From Pseudomonas capsici (lineage in GTDB: Bacteria > Pseudomonadota > Gammaproteobacteria > Pseudomonadales > Pseudomonadaceae): a stretch of 64,000 nucleotides of DNA. The stretch spans positions 62,001-126,000 of the forward strand of contig NZ_JAFGZD010000003.1 in NCBI RefSeq assembly GCF_017165765.1, read 5' to 3'. Below are positions 60,978 to 64,000 of the stretch, one piece after another. A program made the translations under genes and the position numbers. Below the pieces are notes generated by a model. That model saw nothing but the letters and a program-made list of their open reading frames with translations, was not told the origin of the DNA and did not search any database. The stretch's first letter is position 1; the number at the start of each line of letters is the position of its first letter.

Positions 60978-60985
60978 TCCCACGA

Positions 60986-62968
60986 TCATTTCGCCTGCCT
61001 GCGAATCAACCCCCGCAAGGCAAAGCGGTTGGGATGACAGGCCTCCGCCACGCTGCGGGGCAGCGGCAGGGGCTCGTTATCCAGCCAGGCGGCGATCAGT
61101 TCGGCGGACAGGGGCGCGGTGATCAGGCCGCGTGAACCATGGCCGCTGTTGACGTACAGCCCGTCCAGCCAAGGGCAGGCCACATCCGGCACTTGTCGTG
61201 CGTCCTTGGCCAGCGCTGCATAGGCCTGAGTAAAGGCTTCCCTGTCTGCCAGCGGCCCGACGATTGGCAGGTAATCCGGACTGGTGCAGCGGAAGGCGGC
61301 ACGCCCTTGCAGCTCTTCCGGCGGCAAGTCGGTTGCACCCAGACGTGCGGTCAGATCATCGGATATTTCCTGCAGCAATTGCAGGTTGCTCAGGTGATCG
61401 GCGGTATTGGTATTCAGGTCGTCACTATTGAAATCGAAGCTGGCCCCCAGCGTGTGTTCGCCCAATCGTGCCGGTGCCACATAACCTTCGGCACAGACTA
61501 CCGTGCGCAACACCTGACTGGCTTCGGTCCGGGGCAGGCGGGTGATCTGTCCGCGAATACGCTTGAGGGGCAGGTTGGCACTTTGCGCAAACTGCTTGAT
61601 ATCCGCCGCACCGGCGAGCACGACTACCGGAGCACTGTCGATCATCTGATTCCGATCCCAGACCTGCCATTGCCCATCGACCCGACGCAACTCCAAGGCT
61701 TCGTGATGCGTAATCAGCTTGATATTCGGATGCGTAGCCTGCGAGTGGCACAGCGCTGGCGGATGAACCCAGCCGCCCTCAGGAAAAAACAGCCCGCCCC
61801 AGCTCAGGGGCACACCACTGCGTGCCTCGGCTGAAGGCTTATCCAGCCGATGCAGCAGTTGTTCGGGAAAAGCCTCGGCCAGTTGCTGCTGGCGCTGAGC
61901 TTCCTTGTCGTCGAAGGCCAGTTGCAGCACGCCGCAGTTGTCCCAGTCGACACCCCGTTGCAGACGCTCAAGCAGCCGTCGGGTATGGCCGAAACCACTG
62001 AGGATCAACTGCGACAAGGCCGTGCCGTGTGCCGAAAGCTTCAGATAGAGCACGCCCTGCGGGTTGCCCGAGGCCTCTTGCGCCGGCTGGGCATGACGCT
62101 CCAGCAGACTCACCTGCCAGCCGCGTCTGGCCAGACTCTCTGCCGTGGCACAACCGGCCAGTCCGGCCCCGATCACCAGCGCCTTGCGTTCACCCTCAAA
62201 CGCAGCGGGCCGGGCGAACCATGGCTTGATGGCCGGGGGCAGCGGAGTTTCTTCAGGCCAGCCGATAAACCTGCCGCGCAGCACTTCCCATTTATGGCCG
62301 ATTCCCGGCACTCGCTTCATCTTGAAACCCGCTGCGTTCAGGGCACGCCGGACCCAGCCCGTGCTGGTGAAAGTGCCAATGCTCGCCTCGGGTGCCGACA
62401 GTCGCGCCAGCTCGGCGAACAGTTCCGGGGTCCACATTTCCGGGTTCTTGGCCGGGGCGAAGCCGTCGAGAAACCAGGCATCGATCTGCCCGTCCAGTTG
62501 CGGCAGCATGTGCAGGGCATCGCCGATCAACAGCGTCAGGGTCACGCGTCCTTCGTCGAAGACCAGCCGCTGGAAGCCTTCATGCACGGCGATATATTGA
62601 CCAAGCAATGGCTCGGCAAAGGCTGCCAGTTCCGGCCACAAAGCCAGGGCGCGTTGCAGGTCGGTGCGGCTGAGGGGGAATTTCTCGACGCTGACGAAAT
62701 GCAGCCGCGCCTCGGGGTGGGCGCATTCCTCAAACAACTGCCAGGCGCAGAGAAAATTCAGTCCGGTGCCGAAACCTGTTTCGCCAATGACCAGCCGCTC
62801 ACCCGCAAGCAGGGCCGTAAAACGCTGGCGCAGATCGTTCTGTACCAGAAATACGTGGCGTGTCTCTTCCAGACCGGACTCGGTGGAGAAATAGACATCG
62901 GAGAAGGCGCGGGAATGCGGGTTGCCTTGTTCGTCCCAGTCGATCTGGGCGTGGCGGGTAATGGTCAT
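60986..62968 (-). CDS. mnmC: Bifunctional tRNA modification enzyme MnmC
   Basis: The 660-residue protein has an N-terminal methyltransferase domain (MnmD; GETGFGTGLNFLCAWQ, later GQIDAWFLDGFAPAKNPEMW). Its C-terminal FAD-dependent oxidoreductase domain begins near residue 262 (ALVIGAGLAGCATAESLARRGWQVSLLERH). The C-terminal domain removes carboxymethyl from cmnm5s2U34 and the N-terminal domain methylates the product to mnm5s2U in the wobble position of tRNAs. Full length for the family. Single gene flanked by REP elements. Confidence 0.95.
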   Translation of the reverse strand: MTITRHAQIDWDEQGNPHSRAFSDVYFSTESGLEETRHVFLVQNDLRQRFTALLAGERLVIGETGFGTGLNFLCAWQLFEECAHPEARLHFVSVEKFPLSRTDLQRALALWPELAAFAEPLLGQYIAVHEGFQRLVFDEGRVTLTLLIGDALHMLPQLDGQIDAWFLDGFAPAKNPEMWTPELFAELARLSAPEASIGTFTSTGWVRRALNAAGFKMKRVPGIGHKWEVLRGRFIGWPEETPLPPAIKPWFARPAAFEGERKALVIGAGLAGCATAESLARRGWQVSLLERHAQPAQEASGNPQGVLYLKLSAHGTALSQLILSGFGHTRRLLERLQRGVDWDNCGVLQLAFDDKEAQRQQQLAEAFPEQLLHRLDKPSAEARSGVPLSWGGLFFPEGGWVHPPALCHSQATHPNIKLITHHEALELRRVDGQWQVWDRNQMIDSAPVVVLAGAADIKQFAQSANLPLKRIRGQITRLPRTEASQVLRTVVCAEGYVAPARLGEHTLGASFDFNSDDLNTNTADHLSNLQLLQEISDDLTARLGATDLPPEELQGRAAFRCTSPDYLPIVGPLADREAFTQAYAALAKDARQVPDVACPWLDGLYVNSGHGSRGLITAPLSAELIAAWLDNEPLPLPRSVAEACHPNRFALRGLIRRQAK

Positions 62969-63080
62969 GTTCGGCTCGGCGGTGGCAGAGGCGGCATTTT
63001 ACCCGTGTATGCAGACAAAAGCGGTGCCGATTGACCAGAGAACCGGACAAGCCCCGTGCAGGACCTGTCCGGCAGGTTTG

Positions 63081-64000
63081 TCAGCTCTGGACGAGCGGGC
63101 TGCCTGCGCTCTCCGGCTGCTTGCGTGGCCACAGGGTCAGGCCGTAATACAACACGCCACCCAGGAAGCAGCCGGTAAACCAGGCGAAGTTGGCAATCGG
63201 CTTGAACCATGGAATGAAGGTAAAGCACAGGCCCACCAGTGCGCTCAACAGCAGCGCGGTGACCGCCACCCGGTTCACGCCATTGGTGTACCAGTAACGA
63301 CCGCTGGGCGTGTCGTTGAACAGGGCGTCCACATCAATCTGCTGTTTTTTCACCAGGTAGTAGTCCACCAGCAGAATCCCGAACAACGGACCGATACAGG
63401 CCGCCAGAATATCCAGGGTGTAGTGAATCACTTCCGGGTTATTGAACAGGTTCCATGGGGTGATGAAGATCGAGGCGACCGCCGCGATCATGCCGCCGAC
63501 ACGCCAACTGATACGGCTGGGGGCCACGTTGGCGAAGTCGAAGGCCGGCGAGACGAAGTTGGCGACGATGTTGATGCCGATGGTGGCGGTGACAAAGGTG
63601 AAGGCACCGAGCAGTACGGCAGTGGTGTTGTCGATACGGGCCACGGTTGCGATGGGGTCATGGATCATCTCGCCGAAGATCGGCAAGGTGCCGGAAACGA
63701 TCACCACCGTCACCAGGGAGAATGCCAGGAAGTTAACGGGCAGGCCCCAGAAGTTGCCGCGACGCACGTCTTCCATGCTCCGGCAGTAGCGGCTGAAATC
63801 ACCGAAATTCAGGGTCGGGCCGGAGAAATAAGACACCACCAGCGCAATGGCCATGATCACCTGACCAAAGGCGGCCCAGCCGGACAGCTCTTTTTCCGCG
63901 AGGGTGAAACTGATGTTGTCCCAGCCCGCCCGCCAGACGATCCAGCCGGCCAGAATGAACATCACGGCGTAGACCGCAGGACCGGCCCAGTCGATGAAGC
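63081..64000 (-). CDS. NCS1-family nucleobase/allantoin-type permease, 3' part
   Basis: The reading frame continues past the right edge, upstream of the visible FIDWAGPAVYAVMFILAGWIVW. About 306 C-terminal residues are seen with some eight membrane helices. NCS1 features include SYFSGPTLNFGDFSRYCRSMEDVRRGNFWGLPVNFLAF and NIVANFVSPAFDFANVAP. LLVDYYLVKKQQIDVDALF stands near the C-terminus. Such proteins import cytosine, allantoin, hydantoins or related rings with sodium or protons. The substrate is undefined. A weak 7-bp inverted repeat (CCGGACA / TGTCCGG, 63043-63072) follows the stop. Confidence 0.88.
   Translation of the reverse strand, partial: FIDWAGPAVYAVMFILAGWIVWRAGWDNISFTLAEKELSGWAAFGQVIMAIALVVSYFSGPTLNFGDFSRYCRSMEDVRRGNFWGLPVNFLAFSLVTVVIVSGTLPIFGEMIHDPIATVARIDNTTAVLLGAFTFVTATIGINIVANFVSPAFDFANVAPSRISWRVGGMIAAVASIFITPWNLFNNPEVIHYTLDILAACIGPLFGILLVDYYLVKKQQIDVDALFNDTPSGRYWYTNGVNRVAVTALLLSALVGLCFTFIPWFKPIANFAWFTGCFLGGVLYYGLTLWPRKQPESAGSPLVQS

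Noticed and set aside
1..64000. CRISPR arrays, prophage or secretion-system gene clusters
   Set aside because: No regularly spaced repeats, phage structural genes or secretion apparatus genes were seen in any frame.

Overview
The window is chromosomal DNA of a Pseudomonas, most likely the P. syringae / fluorescens side of the genus. Gene order over long stretches matches what I remember of the P. aeruginosa PA3264-PA3234 block (BASS transporter, rdgC, FKBP isomerase, EAL/GGDEF protein, prc, quinone reductase, ABC cluster, aminopeptidase, rluA, minEDC, lipid A acyltransferase, patatin, pirin, betX, yjcH-actP), followed by the osmoprotectant (NAGGN) cluster. Codon use is GC-rich, GTG and TTG starts occur, and several Pseudomonas REP-type palindromes sit in gene gaps. 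I see no rRNA, CRISPR array, prophage or transposase.

Layout. 1-3.6 kb: 5' part of a nitrate/nitrite-type chemoreceptor, a BASS-family transporter, rdgC, then tRNA-Val(TAC) and tRNA-Asp(GTC). 4.1-11.4 kb: an accessory operon of TonB-dependent receptor, polar amino-acid type ABC importer, flavin amine oxidase and RidA. 11.4-12.9 kb: a protein with two JAMM-like DUF4329 domains behind a perfect hairpin that buries its ribosome binding site. 13-19.5 kb: FKBP lipoprotein, a gap with two inverted DnaA boxes, YkvA-like protein, XRE regulator pair, an EAL-CBS-GGDEF protein and prc. 19.6-21.8 kb: an Ig-like-module gene apparently inserted between prc and the quinone reductase, flanked by duplicated DNA.

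23-29.8 kb: HAD phosphatase, an ABC importer operon that includes an alkaline-phosphatase-superfamily enzyme, its divergent GntR/UTRA regulator with two matching candidate operators, and a small Ig-module protein. 30-37.6 kb: core genes apeB, rluA, minEDC, lauroyl acyltransferase, patatin, pirin. 38.5-41 kb: an autotransporter. 41-44.3 kb: envelope lipoprotein/hydrolase genes and mlaA. 44.4-45.0 kb: an unannotated minus-strand RNA with the hallmarks of the CrcZ/X/Y decoys (sigma-54 promoter, repeated A-rich Hfq/Crc motifs, terminal hairpin). 45.4-48.4 kb: orphan betaine-binding protein and the yjcH-actP acetate uptake operon, whose start region carries the matching Hfq/Crc motif. 48.5-51.3 kb: small membrane proteins, an SDR, ynfA, csrA, yheU. 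51.5-56.3 kb: the three-gene NAGGN osmolyte operon. 56.5-60.8 kb: AttEFGH-type lipoprotein export/ABC operon. 61-64 kb: mnmC and a truncated NCS1 permease.

Best candidates for undescribed biology: the receptor/importer/oxidase/RidA operon; the duplicated JAMM protein with its start-site hairpin; the Ig-module islet with its duplicated flanks; the DnaA-box palindrome; and the Crc decoy RNA with its possible CbrB site, close to an acetate operon it may control. All functions are read from sequence by eye; no database search was run.
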